64,000 nt of DNA from Scilla litardierei. Its lineage: Eukaryota; Streptophyta; Magnoliopsida; Asparagales; Asparagaceae. This document shows positions 1 to 11,978 of this stretch, piece by piece. The position numbers and the translations under genes were made by a program. The stretch covers positions 356,227,486 to 356,291,485 of the forward strand of contig CM061142.1 in assembly GCA_030789695.1 (NCBI GenBank), read 5' to 3'. The notes beneath the pieces were generated by a model. That model worked only from the letters and a program-made list of their open reading frames with translations, did no database searches and had not been told where the DNA came from. Position 1 is the first letter of the stretch. Each line of letters begins with the position of its first letter.

Positions 1-1172
1 TCGGCCAAAACCCCAATAAACCCTAGCTTCCTCATCAAGCCGCAAGCTTTATGCATTCAATCTTCAACAAGCCGCAACTTCTCCTCATTGCGACGAGTTC
101 CTCAAGCCAAAACTAACATGCCCTATCTCTCCAAAGCCTAAAGAAAGTTCCCATCATCTTCATCAAATTTTGGAGAGCCATTGAAGAAGTTCTAAGAGGA
201 GGAGAAGTGTGGAGTCGAGATATTTGCTTGTCAACACATCTCACGCAAGCATCATCAGAAGTCCTCTTTGTCGACCGCTCGCTGCAAGTGCCGTAAATAG
301 CTGTTGATCCACATACCATCTACTTTGTTGACTGCTTGTTGCAAGTGCCGCAAACAGCTGCTGATCCGCACGCCATCTACGTTGCTGACCAATTGCTTGT
401 TGTGCCAAAGACCCTTGCCGACCTGCATCAAGCCCAAGCACCGACCGAGTGTTCTGTTGTGCCAAAGCTGTTGTCGACTGACTGCTGATCCCATGCCGAT
501 GTTGCTTACTAACCAAGGGCTCCACTATGCCAGATCTTTTACTGACCTACCACTTAGTCACATCATCCAAAGCTGCAACTTCAAAGGCGTGTGCCTTCTA
601 AGCTTCCAAGCTGCAACATCGATACTTCATCAACATCTGAGGCCGCAGCTTTCAGAGCTTCATCTAATGGTTTGGGACCAGAGACGAGTGACTACTCCAT
701 GTCAGATTGTTTCTGACCACGTGCTGAATGACAGAGACACGAATGCCATCACAACTGAGCAATTCTAAACATTATACTCTATTATATTTGTGATTGTGGC
801 ATTGTGATCTTTGTAGAACTACTTTATTATCTTTTGTGGACTTAGCTAGTTGGGACTAGCCAAGAGAGAGCTTTACTAAGATTGTTATTGTTTGGGCATT
901 TTGGTGAGTGCGGGTACTAAGAGCAGGTGAGTGTAGAGTTGGTGCTCTAGCTACATGGTGTACCAGTTAACTTTAATAATCTAGTACTGCTTTGGGGTTG
1001 GACGTAGGTCGTTGGGACGATCGAACCAGGGTATATCGCCTGTGCATGCTGTGACTTCTATACTTTGCTCTGAGTCTGTTTATCTGTGCTATATCTGCCT
1101 ATGATTTTGTGTGGGTTGAATATTTTTACAAGCCTATTCACCCCCAAGGCTTAGATCCAGATCCAACAGCCT
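1..1172 (+). repeat. 3' portion of a copia-type LTR (partial)
   Basis: No coding sequence is recognised. From about 890 the text reads like the downstream part of long copia LTRs, with a TTGGGACGATCGAACCAGG-like stretch near 1013 and a terminal TTCACCCCC...GATCCAACA block at 1138-1172. That end resembles the ends of the 3832-11978 element's LTRs. The open frame at 304-768 shows no known domain, and the region has imperfect internal repetition of a GCTGTTGATCC-like word. The 5' part lies outside the window. The family assignment is by resemblance only. Confidence 0.4.
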
Positions 1173-3051
1173 CGTCAACAGGATGCGTGGGACCCTGGTT
1201 AGTAGAACTGATCACGTCGGGATGTACTCCCAAAACAATGTAATTTTACCGCAAGGACATGGTTAAGTGGTGAGCGGGTATCGAATCAAGAGGAGGAACT
1301 GTTGGTATTATATTTTTACTCATCGAAGATAGAATAATGATTTAGGAATGTTTGGTGTCACAAGCGTATAAAATATCATTTGTAAATTCAATTAATAAAA
1401 GTGCCTAGGACAAGGGAATCCCCACTATAGATCTCAAGTATTAATGTGAAATTATATTCTTCCATATCAATAATCATGGTTTAGGGTGAAATTGTCGCAA
1501 ATATGTTATGAACCAATGCACACTCTCGCGTTACGCAAGTCTATAGTAATCTAAATTAGAGCCTCGCTCTCTCGCAAGCCTAGTTCAAACCACTAACATT
1601 AAGATCGACAATATAATTCAACTCAAACTCAAGTTCGCTCTTATGCAATGTGAGTTCGAATCTAGATCATGATGGTTCGTATTCATTTTACCGTCATACA
1701 AACGAATATAATTATACAAATATAATAAAGATGCTAGCTTTGGTCGCTCTCGCACACCATCTCAAGGGAATCTCGATTATAGATCTAAATCGAATATCTA
1801 GGGCTTCCCATAGATCAAGATCCTCACTCGAGCTCTCAAGATCCAATAGAAAGTCCTTGTTATCCAGTAAATCAATCATAATCTAACCTTTAACAAGTTT
1901 AGTAACATGAGTTTTCAATAGATTTTACATATCAAACCCTAGATCCATAGGGTTCATCTCTTTGTCCTAGAGCAAAGAGACTACTCACAATTCATCATAA
2001 TCGAAACAATAGAATTAGGATATGCAGTAGAATTCATCATAAAAGATAAATCAAAAATTTCTCATAAAGATTAGAAATAGCAAGAGTTTAGACAACCCAA
2101 TGATGTTCAAGGCTTCAAATAACAAGAGAATTAAGATCCTTGCACTTCAATCCTTAAGCAAAAAACAAGATGAAACAAAACTTCTCCTAAGAACTCTAGC
2201 CGTCACGTCTCTCCTCATTACAGCTCTCAAAACTAGCTATTTATACTAACTCAAAAAAGTCCAGAAAATGCTGACAAAAATACCCATAGGAGGAGGTAAA
2301 CCCTAATTTCTAAACCTGGGCCGTTGGCACACTCGACCGAGTGAAACTGTCACTCGATCGAGTGGCAATTCTCCAGAGAAATCGTCGAAATCAGCCTTCT
2401 GTCATCTTCGATCCACTCGGTCGAGTGGTTGGCTCACTCGGTTGAGTGAGCTTCTCACTCGGTCGAGTGGGTTCTTCTACAGACTCCTCCAAAAACAGTA
2501 ACCTGTCAATTCTTTTTCCTCTCTCCACTCGATCGGGTGGACTTCTCACACGGCCGAGTGGAAATTCCACTCGACCGAGTACATTACTACACTTCTTTGT
2601 CTGGATTGGAGCTGTATCAACCTCACTCGATCGAGTGAGCTGTGTCACTCGGCTGAGTAGGCTGATATTTCATCGTTTTTTCCTTCTTCTCGCTTCTTTC
2701 CTCTTTCTCTCGTCTTCCTTCTACTTTTGCTCATCTTCAAGCACTGTGAGCTCTTCGATATCGTCATCGTTGACGCTTCGACACATTTGTATGTGCTCGT
2801 AGCTCCAAATTGCTCCCGATTGCTCCATATTTCTAAAAATCCAACGAAACATAGAAATAATGAAATTCATCGTGAAATAGTCATTTAAGCGTTAATTTCA
2901 CGATATGAGCAATCATTATGGCATGGAAAAATGCAGAAATAAAGTGTAACATATAAGCATATCAAGAACCGGGGTCGTTGGTAAAAGGAATTTGTATGCG
3001 ATAATCGTTCGACCCTCTGAGCAGATCGAGTCTTAAACGACTGTTGATGGA
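1173..3051. repeat. Unresolved transposon-derived DNA
   Basis: I see no gene here. A block near 1210-1300 (CGGGTATCGAATC and surroundings) and the following AT-rich text look like the non-coding interior of a plant LTR element, possibly non-autonomous. The palindrome array at 2330-2660 is embedded in it. Edges were not resolved. Confidence 0.35.
2330..2660. repeat. Array of palindromic CACTCGAYCGAGTG-like words
   Basis: At least nine copies of a 14-bp near-perfect palindrome of the form CACTCG(A/G)(T/C)CGAGTG occur in about 330 bp, for example at 2330-2343 and 2646-2659. Individual copies vary in the centre or outer bases. Spacers are unrelated short sequences. Dense palindrome arrays are known in LTRs of some plant copia lineages. 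Which element owns this array is not clear. Confidence 0.75.
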
Positions 3052-3609
3052 TATACGACTCTCCTGTTGACTCACTCCACGAGCTTCCTGTATCATAAAG
3101 GAATGTCAGGGGGTCAGATCTGGGTTTCGACCCAAATCCCCTCTGATGCTTAAGTTAGAATAGGAACTTAAGAGAGAGCTTGGAGCTGTCAAGATCGACC
3201 CACGGAGGCTCGTCCCGAGTCAGATGTCACAAGCTATTTGGAGGAAGAAATATTAAGTGGAGTGTAGAATGTCAGGGTACTAAGTTTCGTACCTCCAGAG
3301 TCTAACCCCCTCTTACGTTGTTGTCCCTACTTTTTGTAGTTGAGGACGTCTGCCGATAGTGCATAACGGCTCCTCATTGATTATGATGAGATCTTCTCCA
3401 GGACTGCAGATAACGGCTGCCCATTTACTCAGTCTCCATTTACCACCCCCTTCAAGTTAGTAGAGCTCTAACGGTCGCCTGTGATATTCTATCGATGGAT
3501 ATTAAATCACCCCTGCTAACGGGTTTAGGTCACTGGGCTGAGGCTCGAGTCTTCTGAATGGGCCTTATTATTTTTTCCTCGCTACGTGGGCCGTACGCAT
3601 GCGTCAACA
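3052..3609 (-). repeat. LTR-like segment, probably gypsy
   Basis: Read on the minus strand the segment begins TGTTGACGCATGCG and ends CCATCAACA, giving inverted TGTTGA/TCAACA termini. It abuts the truncated copia RT fragment at 3610 exactly. I found no matching target-site duplication, so it may be the end of a longer insertion reaching towards 1.2 kb rather than a solo LTR. Confidence 0.4.
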
Positions 3610-3831
3610 TTATATTAGAAGAAAAAATTTATATAGCACAACCTAAGGTCAGTGTCACACCTGGAAAAAAAAGTTTGCTCGTTAAATCACTTTATGGTTT
3701 GAAGCAAGTGCAAAAATAATGACATGATAAATTTGATAGTGTTTTGATTTCTAATTATTTACATATTATTAATACAGTCATGCATATGTATTCATATTTT
3801 GAGAATAAGGTTGATGTGATTTTTGATTGTA
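3610..3831 (+). pseudogene. Copia reverse transcriptase fragment (upstream piece)
   Basis: In frame the DNA encodes the copia RT hallmark SLYGLKQ, followed by a WH(D/E)KFD-like stretch and a fragment ending just before the YVDD region. One internal stop is present. The left edge is cut by the LTR-like segment and the right edge by the copia-type insertion at 3832. The reading resumes at 11979 with a degraded YIND (YVDD-like) box, so 3610-3831 and 11979-12936 are two pieces of one older element. Confidence 0.8.
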
Positions 3832-5371
3832 TGTAATGGATATTAACTCACCCCTAGGTGTACTTGAAAATGAACAAACAATTATGTGTGCTAATAAGTT
3901 TGTGAGTGTAGGTACAAAAGATCAATACTTAAAATGAGTTCAAAGCTATGAAGAGACTCACAACAAGGACTTTTGAAGCTAACTAAAATTATATGAAGCT
4001 TACAAAGAAGCAAGAAGCTCAAAGCCAAGATGATAAAGCTCACTCGAGTTCCATGAAGTACAATGTGTCAAAGACAAGTAATTGTGCATATTAAACGACA
4101 TCAAAAGCTTCAAAGTATGTATTTTTGATGTAATGGATACTTGTCTTTAGATTTAATGTAAAGTCTAGATTGAAGCTCACACTCACACACTTAGAAATCA
4201 TATAAAATATGTTAAATAATTGGGAAAATATTTTGAAAACAATTCCTAAGTAATATATTTCAGAAACCTAATTTTTTATGTGGCATAGTCAACTAGACAA
4301 ACACCTAGTCGACTAGCTGATGGCTAGAACCAAGGGCTAGCAACATGTCAAGACTAGTTGACTATATCATTGGAGCTAGTCGACTAACTCATGTGCATTG
4401 GTCGACTAGTAAGAGTGCTATAGTCGACTAGATTTTACAGAGCATAATAGCTCTCTTAACATTGATGAATTAGTTGACTAACAACCTTGACATAGTCGAT
4501 TAACCGAGACATAGTCAACTAGGAAGACAACTCTTGTCGACTAGTAACTAGCAGTTGGCCATTTGCAGAAATCACATGACTAGCCGTTAGTGACCATTTT
4601 AGGGACAAAATTGTTAATCCACTAGACTATTGATGGGGCCTATTAATTAAGGGGTTTGTGCAGAATTAAATCTATGAATTTATTGCAAAATCTCTAGAGA
4701 TAAACCAAGTTTTCTAAGCCTCCAACTCCCTAGCAAAAATACTCATTGGCCATTTATTCTTTAAAGTTTTTAAGAAATTCCTTGGCCAATTTTCTCCTGA
4801 TCTCCTAAGGTTTTCATCGTTATTATTTTGAGATCATAGAGATCAAGCCTTTACCACACTTTGCAAGCTTCAATCAAAAGGCTATATGCATGTTGTACTT
4901 CTCCAACAAGAAAGATTTGTAAAATCCTCAAGTTGTTGAGGTGTTTGTATGATTGTAAATCCTCTTGTTAAAGAGGTGGTGTCGTAAAATCCTCTAGTTG
5001 TAGAGGTGGTGGAAAATCATCTTGTTGAATAGGTGTCGTAATTTTTCTCTTATTTGAAAGTGATTAGTGGATCTAATCCCAACGGAGTTTTGGGACTAGA
5101 TGTAGCATTGGAGGGGTGATCACGTAGCCTTGGAGGGGTGAACCAGGATAAAATCTCCCTGTTAGCATTACTCTCATTGTGTTCTCTAGTGATCTCTCTC
5201 ATACTTGCAATTGTTGTTTAATATTCTGATGTTACTCTATATTTTCAAGTATTTGATATTATTGATTAAGATCTAAGTGAGGTAACTCGCATTGGTAGCT
5301 TAGGTAGAAATTAGAGTGTTAATTTTAAAGTTTATTCATCCCCCTATATTTGTCATCTCCAGGATCTAACA
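3832..5371 (+). repeat. 5' LTR of the pol-less copia-type element
   Basis: Starts TGTAATGGATATTAACTCACC and ends GGATCTAACA, directly followed by the primer-binding site. It is clearly homologous to 10367-11978. Between about 4275 and 4545 it carries repeated TAGTCGACTA-type palindromes, and near 4900-5050 repeated AATCCTC...GAGGTGGTG units. Confidence 0.85.
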
Positions 5372-5373
5372 CA

Positions 5374-5384
5374 TGGTATCAGAG
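5374..5384 (+). other. Primer-binding site (initiator tRNA-Met type)
   Basis: TGGTATCAGAG two bases after the 5' LTR end matches the standard plant retrotransposon site complementary to the initiator methionine tRNA 3' end. Confidence 0.85.
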
Positions 5385-5455
5385 TTAGGTACAGGATGAT
5401 ATCAACATCATTTCCAGCACCATTCCCTACGGGTCGCTCCATCTCATGACTATCG

Positions 5456-7170
5456 ATGTTTAATGAAACAAATTATGGTCTATGGAAGACAAGAATGATG
5501 ATCTACCTTCAATCTATAAACCTCAAATTGTGGAGCATTGTGGAGACGAAGTACAAGAAGCCTACCACATCCTTGTCAACTTAGAAGGATGGGGAAAAAG
5601 CTAAGTGGAACCTCAATGCCAAAGTAATGAATGCATTATTCTATTCTCTTGATGCTAATGAAGTCAACCCAATATCCTAATATCTTATAGCATACGAGAT
5701 ATGGCATACTTTAGATGTTACCCATGAAGGTATAAATAGTATTAAATATTTTAAAATTAACATGATTTTTAGAAAATTTGTAATGTTTAGGATTGAGGAA
5801 GGAGAATCCTTCATGGAGATGAACGCATGCCTCTCAGAGATTGTCAATAGTCTTGTCGGCCTTGGGAAGAAACTTACTCAGTAGGATCAAGTCATGAAAG
5901 TGCTTCGTTCCCTAGCTCTGGAGTGGGAGAGAAAAACCATCTCTATTGAAAAGGCCCAAGACCTCTCAAATCTTACCATGGAGGACCTCATTGGAAATAT
6001 CATGGCCTATGAGATCCAACTTGAGGAAAGAACCAGGGAGGAGCAACTAAAGAAGAAGGCTCTTGCTTTCAAGGCCACTTCATCCGATACAGAGGAGTCC
6101 GACATCAAGAATGACAACATTGCTTTCTTGTCAAGGACATTCAAGAAGCTCATTAAAGGTAAACTCAAACATAAGCCGTGTTTATCTAAAGATGTTATTT
6201 GTTATGGTTGCAATAAGCCAGGACACGTCAAGAAAGATTGTCCTTGGAAAAGCATAAATGAACGAAGAAGATATACAAGATAGAGAAGCCAAATAAATCA
6301 AGAAGAAAGCATTAGCAGATGGGATCAAGGTCCCAATGAGGCTTTCGATGATTCTTCATCTGATGACGAATAAGAAAGAGAACAAAGAGCACATATGTGA
6401 TTCATGGCTCTTGTCACCGACAATGTAAGTATGAAATTAAATTCCATTACAAATGATGATGATAGTGATGATGATGATTTTGATGTAGATAAAGTTTTTA
6501 ATGAATTGTGTTCTCAGCATGATTATTTATTGAAACAGTATGCTAAGTTAGATAAGCTACATAAAAATTGCTCTAATGTAAAAGATTTAGACAAAGAAAA
6601 TGTTAGGCTAAAAGAGAAATTAATGAGATTAAAGAACACCAACGAAGAGTTAACCATACTTAATCAAGAATTAGAATATGAAAATCAAAACCTTAGGCTT
6701 GAAAAAAAATCTTTAAAAGATGAGAATAAAAATCTTAAAAATGATTGTAATGAACATTAGGTTAGATTAACTAGGTAAAGAAATAGCTAACATTCAAACT
6801 AAGTATAATTATTTACATAATAATATAGTTAAATTTAATACGGTAAAGGAGAACTTGGTTTATTTAATAGGTTCACAAATAGTTAAAAACAATATAAATA
6901 GATTATGATATAATAATTCAAACCCTAACCATGCTTATATTTACACTAGGTTCACTAAAAGGCATAATAATAATAAGAACAAATTTAGTGATCCAGCAAT
7001 AAGCAAATCCAATAATAATAAGAAAACAATTAAAATCTAGATACCTAAGAACCTAAAATAAAATGAAAAATGCTTATATAAGTAATTTCATGAAAGATGT
7101 ACACTTTCAACTAATTATAAATATGTAAAAGATGGAAAGGTCAAACCTAAATGGGTTTGGTTTCCAAATT
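5456..7170 (+). pseudogene. Copia gag pseudogene with zinc knuckle and coiled coil
   Basis: The frame starting at 5456 reads like a copia gag N-terminus (FNETNYGLWKTRM-type) but has several stops. An open piece at 5894-6283 ends with a CCHC zinc knuckle, CX2CX4HX4C, at 6200-6241 (CYGCNKPGHVKKDC). A further open piece at 6404-6760 is acidic (DDDSDDDDFDVDKVF) and then strongly coiled-coil, rich in L/E/K/N heptads. The tail near 7020-7170 contains IWIPK- and PKWVWFP-like motifs seen at the gag end of long plant copia elements. The protein would package element RNA into virus-like particles. Decay makes this copy non-functional. Confidence 0.8.
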
Positions 7171-7361
7171 AGAGAAATCTAATTCAAAACCTAAGTGGGG
7201 TACCCACACTATAATCTTTTGGTACCCCCACACCATTAGGGTTCATTTAGTATGCTTGATTTCTTGTGTGCTTGCTTGATTGTGTTTAAAAGCTTTAACA
7301 ATTAATGATTTTATAACAACATAATTAAAAGACAAGTTTCTATTGTCCAAACCCTATTTCA

Positions 7362-7495
7362 AGCACCTAGTCAACTAAACATCCTTCAGTAGTCGACTAA
7401 TTCTTACAGAGAATTAGTAGCTCAAAACATGGTCCATACTAGTCGACTATAGTACATTGACTAGGCGACTAGTGATCAGCTAGTCAACTAGATGC
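7362..7495. repeat. Internal TAGTCGACTA palindrome cluster
   Basis: Five or six copies of the same TAGTCGACTA-type palindrome that fills the LTRs recur in the interior, between the gag tail and the leader of the second ORF. An LTR-type regulatory block therefore seems to sit upstream of ORF 2. Confidence 0.65.
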
Positions 7496-7937
7496 TATGT
7501 TTTCCAGAATCTAAAAACTGCGGGGATTTTGGGTTTGTTTCACCCGATATCACTTTTACCCGACTTCCTATTACGTTTTACGACTTAAACCCAATATGAG
7601 CTCTCATCTCAACCATCTATTTTGATCTAAGGGCTCATATTCTTTCCAAACCCATCAAAACCCTAGAATTCTTTCATTTGCATTCATCTTCTGTTAAATC
7701 AAAGAGATCTTATTTCTCTAAAAACCCTATCCCTTTTTCAAATGAATTTCTGTGGAATCAAGGATTATTTGCTCAAATATTCAAGCTTAGGTATATTTCT
7801 TTGATCTCTCTTATTTCCAAGCATTTGATTGCATTTAGAATTAGTTTCATTGCATCATCTAGATTGCATTATATTTTATATCAATTAGCTAGAAATTACA
7901 TCTAGTGCCTTACAAGTTCTTCACACACTTATTCAAA

Positions 7938-9035
7938 ATGCCTAAGAGATGTAGAACCCCATGTAGGAAGAGGCCTACATCTTCACAACCCATACAACCT
8001 ACACCTAGTTCTTTGCATAGTTAATTTTTTAAAAGACTAGAATTAGAAGAGATTTTCCTCAACAATTCACAACTTGAAATTCAACATGAAAGATTTGTGA
8101 AATTCAAGGACTTGGATAATTATGACATATGCCAAAATTTTTTGTATCAAGGTCTTGTTGACTTGTTCTCAATCCAATCTTCTTGCTCATGTTACACAAG
8201 ACTAGTTAATTTATTTTATACTAATATGGTATTAAGGACTTTTGAATTCACAACCATAGTCAAAGATGTTTATTTCAAATTAACACTTAGGTCAAAGGAA
8301 GCATATTAGACATTCCTTGCCAAGGAGTCACCCTTCGAGAAATAGCAATGGATAATGAAAATATCTGAGCTAATATGTTTGTTGGGGGTAGACCCTATAG
8401 GTCTGGCATGACAACAAAGGCTATATTGCCTAAGGCTAGGATACTTTCAAGGATCCTATCCTACAATGTCATCCAAAAATCTGGTAGTTTCACCTATTTA
8501 TCAGAGAGCTTAGCTAAATGTGTCTATGCTCTTATAGACCAAATTAAAGTAGATTAGGCTCAACTTATATATGATAATTTAGCATGACTATCTGCACCAT
8601 CACTACACCAAGGTCACTTTCTCACACTCAAATTCATGTAGCATAAAGTTAACTCAAACACTGAGACCATGGTAGACCCCCCTTATGTATATCCCTTTAA
8701 ACCCAGCTGATATTGAGCATGAATCTCAAAAAACTGAAGATTCTAAGGAAGAACCTGAGCATGAGCCGTCGCCACAACCATATCATATTAGCTCATCCAT
8801 TTCTTCTGAATATCTTCAAACCTTAGAGACCAACATCATGAATAGAATTGGACAAATGGAACTCAACCTTATGACTAGACATGATGAAGTTAAAGCTTCT
8901 ATCATGGAATCTCATGATCAAGCTCTTGCTTCAATCTTGGCTAGACAAGATATACTTGATTTTAAACAAAATGAAGTCTTGGAGAAGTTCTCAGAGTTCA
9001 AAGCTAGATTTCATGGACAACCCCCTCTAGAGTGA
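7938..9035 (+). pseudogene. Putative plant transposon protein ORF (second ORF of the copia-type element)
   Basis: The start at 7938 (MPKRCRTPCRKRP) leads into a basic N-terminus. After one stop follow residues of the type FKDLDNYDICQNFLYQGL and CYTRLVNLFYTNM at 8097-8309, matching the general pattern of the domain called putative plant transposon protein (Transposase_32 type). The middle has stops. The C-terminal open piece at 8685-9035 is acidic, then a helical MNRIGQMELNLM/ILDFKQNEVLEKF segment. The approximately 430-bp leader (7500-7937, with AAACCCTAG-like text) looks like a 5' UTR of its own. Function is unknown. The family assignment is from memory of the motif only. Confidence 0.55.
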
Positions 9036-10366
9036 ATCTTGTTTAGTGTGCGTGGTTGAGTGGATGTATGTTTGGGTGATGATGGTGATGATGATGCTTT
9101 GTAATATTATTGATGAACAATATTTTGGAATGTAATATTTTGTTAAACAATGTCATTGTTAATGGTGATGTTACGTGGAAAATGCTCTTGTTATATTTGT
9201 TGAACAATGTTCTATGTAATTTGAACAATGCTTTTGGATTGTATAATCTCAAATTTCATCATTATGAAAAAGTTTAGTTCATGAGTTTATGTGATGAATA
9301 TGGCTTAATATTGGTCAATTATAGATTATGTTATGACTCATATATACTTGTGGCTATAGTTATGAGATACATGACATGTTTGAGCAATATGAGTTATATA
9401 TTGGAAGTTTTTGACCTCATTTATAGATGTGTGATATATTGGCATATGTTGCATGCTTGATGTCTTTTGGTTATAATTCATGCTATTGATAGATATGAAA
9501 TTTTGATGCATATAATATATATTGAGATAGTGATATTCATTCATTGTTGAGCTAGGGAATATGTGGCACATATTAATATCCTGATGTAAACACAATCCCA
9601 TATAATTGATACTTTGATGTCAATATAATTTTTGAGCTCATTTATGAAATATCACATGCTTCACATTTCTGTAGTGACATATGTTTCATGGTTCATTGCA
9701 TATGCACACTTGTAGGAATCCATGTTGAAACTCATTTGTGATATTGATACATATCCTTGAATTGAACCTTGGTGGAAAGTATTTTTTGGAAACAATTGTG
9801 ATATAATATCTTATGTATCACACTTCATTTTTAAAATTAATTTTGAATCACGAAAGTTTGTTTCAAAAGGTGAATTATATTCACGACTCTTTGAGTATGA
9901 AAAATATATTGTGGAATTGAGTCACCTTTTGAAGAATTGTTCCATTCATGATGAATTTTAAATTTGATTGCAATTTATTTCTAGATTTTCTTAATAAGAA
10001 AGTTCATTCAAGAATCATGATTGACTTTTAAGAATGATCCATAACCCTTTTTTATAATGTCAAAGTGGGAGAAAGGAACATAAAATGTGTGATCATCAAC
10101 ACTTGGTATTATATTGGTACATGCTTTATAATCACAAGGTACCCACTTGGTATAGTGTACATATGGCATTTGAACTCGAATACACTCACTTTAGCACAAG
10201 CTTGCTACATACGAGACATACTTGAATGTGTGTATTTCTTGTATGCATTGATGCATGGGGAATGTAAGATTTATTTTTTTAAATGGTGTGCATCTATGTA
10301 TGGGGGAGTAAGTATTTAGTTTTATATTTTACGTATCATTATTTGTCATCATCAAAAGGGATAGAA
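9036..10366. other. AT-rich non-coding interior of the copia-type element
   Basis: No coding sequence is supported. The stretch is rich in ATATG and TTGAT words and ends in the short purine run immediately before the 3' LTR. Confidence 0.5.
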
Positions 10367-11978
10367 TGTTAGATATTGAGTCATCCCTAGGTGTATTTTG
10401 AGGATGAACAAACAACTATGTGTTCTAATAAGTTTTTGAGTGTAGATACAAAAGATCAATACTTACAATAAGTTCAAAGCTACGAAAAGACTCACAAGGA
10501 CATTTGAAACTCACTCTAGTTCCATGAAGTACAAAGAGTCAAAGACAAGAATTGAGCATATTGGACTACATCAAAATCTTTAGAGTACATATTTTTGATA
10601 CAATGTATACTTGTCTTTAGATTCAATGTAAAGTCTAGATTGAAGCTAAAGCTCACACATTTAGGAATCATAAAAAATATGTTAAATACTTAGAAAATAT
10701 TTGGAAAACAATTCCTAAGTAATATAGGCCATTAACCCAGTTTTTATATGCGACCTAGTTGACTAGACAGACACCTAGTCAATTAGCTAATGGCTAGAAC
10801 TAGGGCTAGCAGCGTGCCAAGACTAGTCGACTATATCATTGGAACTAGCCGATAACTTATGTGCATTATTCAATTAGTAGAAGTTCTATAGTCAACTAGA
10901 TTTTACAGAGCATAACAGCTCTCTTGACATTGATGAATTAGTCGACTAACAATCTTGACCTAATCGACCAATTGAGACATAGTCTACTATCATCTAGATT
11001 TTAAAGAGCTAACTGCTCTCTTGACATTGATGAACTAGTCGACTAACAATCTTGAACTAATCGACTAATTGAGACCTAGTCTACTATGAAAACAACTTTA
11101 GTCGACTAGTCACTAGTTGTTGGCCCTTTGTGGAAATTACACGACTAGCCGTTAGTGACCGTTTTAGGGACAAAATTGTCAATCCAATATAGGGTTTATG
11201 GGGGCCTATAAATGGAGGGGTAGGTGCAGAATTAAAAAAATGAATTTATTGTAAAATTTCTTAAGAAAAAACAAGGTTTTTAAGCCTCCAACTCCCTAGC
11301 AAAAATACTCTCTTGGCCATATATTCTTTAAAGCTTTTAAGCAATTCCTTGGCCAATTTTCTCTTGATCTCCTAAGGTTTTCACCCTTATTATTTTGAGA
11401 ACAAAGAGATCAGTCCTTAGCCACTTTGCACTTTGAGCTTCAATCAAAATGCTATATGCATGTTGTAATTATCCAACAAGAAAGGTTGGTAAAATCCTCA
11501 AGTGGTTGAGGTTGTAAGCTTGAGAAAAATCCTCAAGAGTTTAAGGTGTTTGTGTGATTGGAAATCCTCTTGTCGAAGAGGTGGTGTTGTAAAATGCTCT
11601 AGTTGTAGAGGTAGTGGAAAATCCTCTGGTCGAAGAGGTGTTGTAACTTTTCTCTCTTTTGCGAGTGATTAGTGGATTTAATCTCAGCGAAGTTTGGCGA
11701 CTGGACCTTGGAGGAGTGAACCAAGATAAATTCTCTGTATTAGCATTGCTTTCATTGTGTTCTCAATTGATCTCTATTATACTTTCAATTGTAGTTAATA
11801 TTCCAATGGAACTATATATTTGCAAGTATTTGATGTTGTTGATTAAGATCCAAGTGAGGTAACTCTCATTGGTATCTTAGGTAGAAATTAGAGGATTAAT
11901 CTTAAAGTTTATATTTGATTCCGTAAACATTATTTCAAGCCCCCCTAGTGTTCTCTTTGACATCTCCAAGATCCAACC
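10367..11978 (+). repeat. 3' LTR of the pol-less copia-type element
   Basis: Starts TGTTAGATATTGAGTCATCC and ends AGATCCAACC. It is homologous to 3832-5371, with substitutions and a small duplication near 10920-11060, so the insertion is not recent. The TAGTCGACTA-type palindromes recur at about 10750-11110. Confidence 0.85.

Larger units (their letters stand above)
3832..11978 (+). mobile_element. Non-autonomous copia-type LTR element lacking pol
   Basis: An 8.1-kb element bounded by two related LTRs (3832-5371 and 10367-11978). A primer-binding site TGGTATCAGAG lies at 5374-5384 and a short purine run AAAAGGG at 10354-10360 precedes the 3' LTR. The interior holds a decayed gag (5456-7170) and a second ORF family (7938-9035), but no protease, integrase, RT or RNase H. 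It inserted into an older copia RT gene. The flanks read TTGTA on the left and a degraded equivalent ending GTA on the right. Both ORFs carry stops or frameshifts, so the copy is dead. Confidence 0.85.

Noticed and set aside
304..768. 154-codon Cys/Leu-rich frame
   Set aside because: No domain, no gene context, and it overlaps other open frames in LTR-type repeat DNA.
2330..2660. CRISPR-like reading of the regularly spaced palindromes
   Set aside because: Spacing is irregular, repeats are only 14 bp and degenerate, and the context is a plant LTR element.
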